Shown here: one piece after another, positions 36,067 to 36,266 of the stretch
How positions within the stretch are numbered: the first letter of the stretch is position 1
Layout: each line of letters starts with the position of its first letter
From: Chloromonas sp. AAM2
Lineage: Eukaryota; Chlorophyta; Chlorophyceae; Chlamydomonadales; Chlamydomonadaceae
Direction: 5' to 3'
DNA: 36,266 nt
Assembly: GCA_004335635.1 (NCBI GenBank)
Contig: QAXH01006596.1
Coordinates: 46,143-82,408, forward strand
Program-made: the position numbers and the translations under genes
The notes under the pieces: generated by a model
Database searches by the model: none
What the model saw: the letters and a program-made list of their open reading frames with translations, nothing else
What the model was told of the DNA's origin: nothing

Positions 36067-36266
36067 CTGCGTGAAACACCATGTAAAGAAGCAATCAACC
36101 CAAACGCGACCTCAGATGTGCTGTGGCTTTGCAAGTACAACGTCCGCATCGCCCACCTGGATGCAAGCATGCTATCCTAGCAGCGTGTTCCCACCTGGTT
36201 CAGTGCCACTGCTCTGCACGTGTTCCCACCTGGTTCAGTGCCACTGCCCTGCACGTGTTCCCACCT
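36067..36266. other. Upstream ABCA intron running off the window
   Basis: The exon at 36066 is entered through a CGCAG acceptor (minus strand), so this is intron. No earlier ABCA exon is recognised before the edge. Confidence 0.6.
36184..36266. repeat. 35-bp minisatellite at the right edge
   Basis: Units are 36184-36218 and 36219-36253, with a third (36254-36266) cut by the window end. The two full copies differ at one base. On the minus strand each full unit has TGCAG and, 19 nt later, CAG|GTGGGA. Confidence 0.95.

Overview
The window looks like nuclear DNA from a green alga (Chlorophyta). Genes are split into many short exons. Splice sites are plant/algal in style (mostly CAG|GTGAGY or CAG|GTRNGY donors and TGCAG| or CGCAG| acceptors). 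TGTAA, the chlorophyte poly(A) motif, lies downstream of most of the genes. Introns are rich in TG/CA and carry many minisatellites. The readable families (CSLA/CSLC-type glycosyltransferase, HINT, five-bladed-propeller glycosidase-like protein, ABCA transporter) are plant/algal. I found no organellar, bacterial or viral genes, rRNA, tRNA or CRISPR. The species cannot be fixed from this window.

Layout from left to right. (1) 3-269, the end of a plus-strand Ala/Gln/Glu-rich protein built on a 42-bp tandem repeat. (2) About 1746-7778, a plus-strand gene for a huge low-complexity protein with no recognised domain. (3) 8873-10950, minus strand, a complete five-exon HINT-type histidine-triad gene, convergent with gene 2. 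(4) 11413-15702, plus strand, a ten-exon gene for a beta-propeller glycosidase-like protein, divergent from HINT across about 460 bp. (5) 15703-19536, a gene-poor stretch. (6) 19537-25872, plus strand, an 18-exon GT2 glycosyltransferase of the cellulose-synthase-like A/C group, about 880 residues. (7) 25873-28445, mostly UTR and intergenic sequence. (8) 28446 to beyond the right edge, minus strand, the last 14 exons (849 residues) of an ABCA-subfamily ABC transporter.

The exon models for genes 3, 4, 6 and 8 were built by hand from splice motifs plus family conservation. Reading frame is kept across every junction, and the summed coding lengths are exact multiples of three. Gene 2 is consistent in frame but has an unresolved 5' end. 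There is no operon logic. The genes are separate eukaryotic loci, and shared biology (wall polysaccharide synthesis by the GT2, glycan handling by the propeller protein, lipid or solute transport by ABCA, nucleotide phosphoramidate hydrolysis by HINT) is only loosely suggested.

The most unusual features are three GC-AG introns among 48 modelled. Two of them follow near-identical beta-strand codons (VLIQ) in the GT2 catalytic core, each with an in-frame GT alternative. Also notable are a 44-bp tandem array that has copied a genuine ABCA splice donor into the intron, and a short dispersed element present three times in unrelated places.
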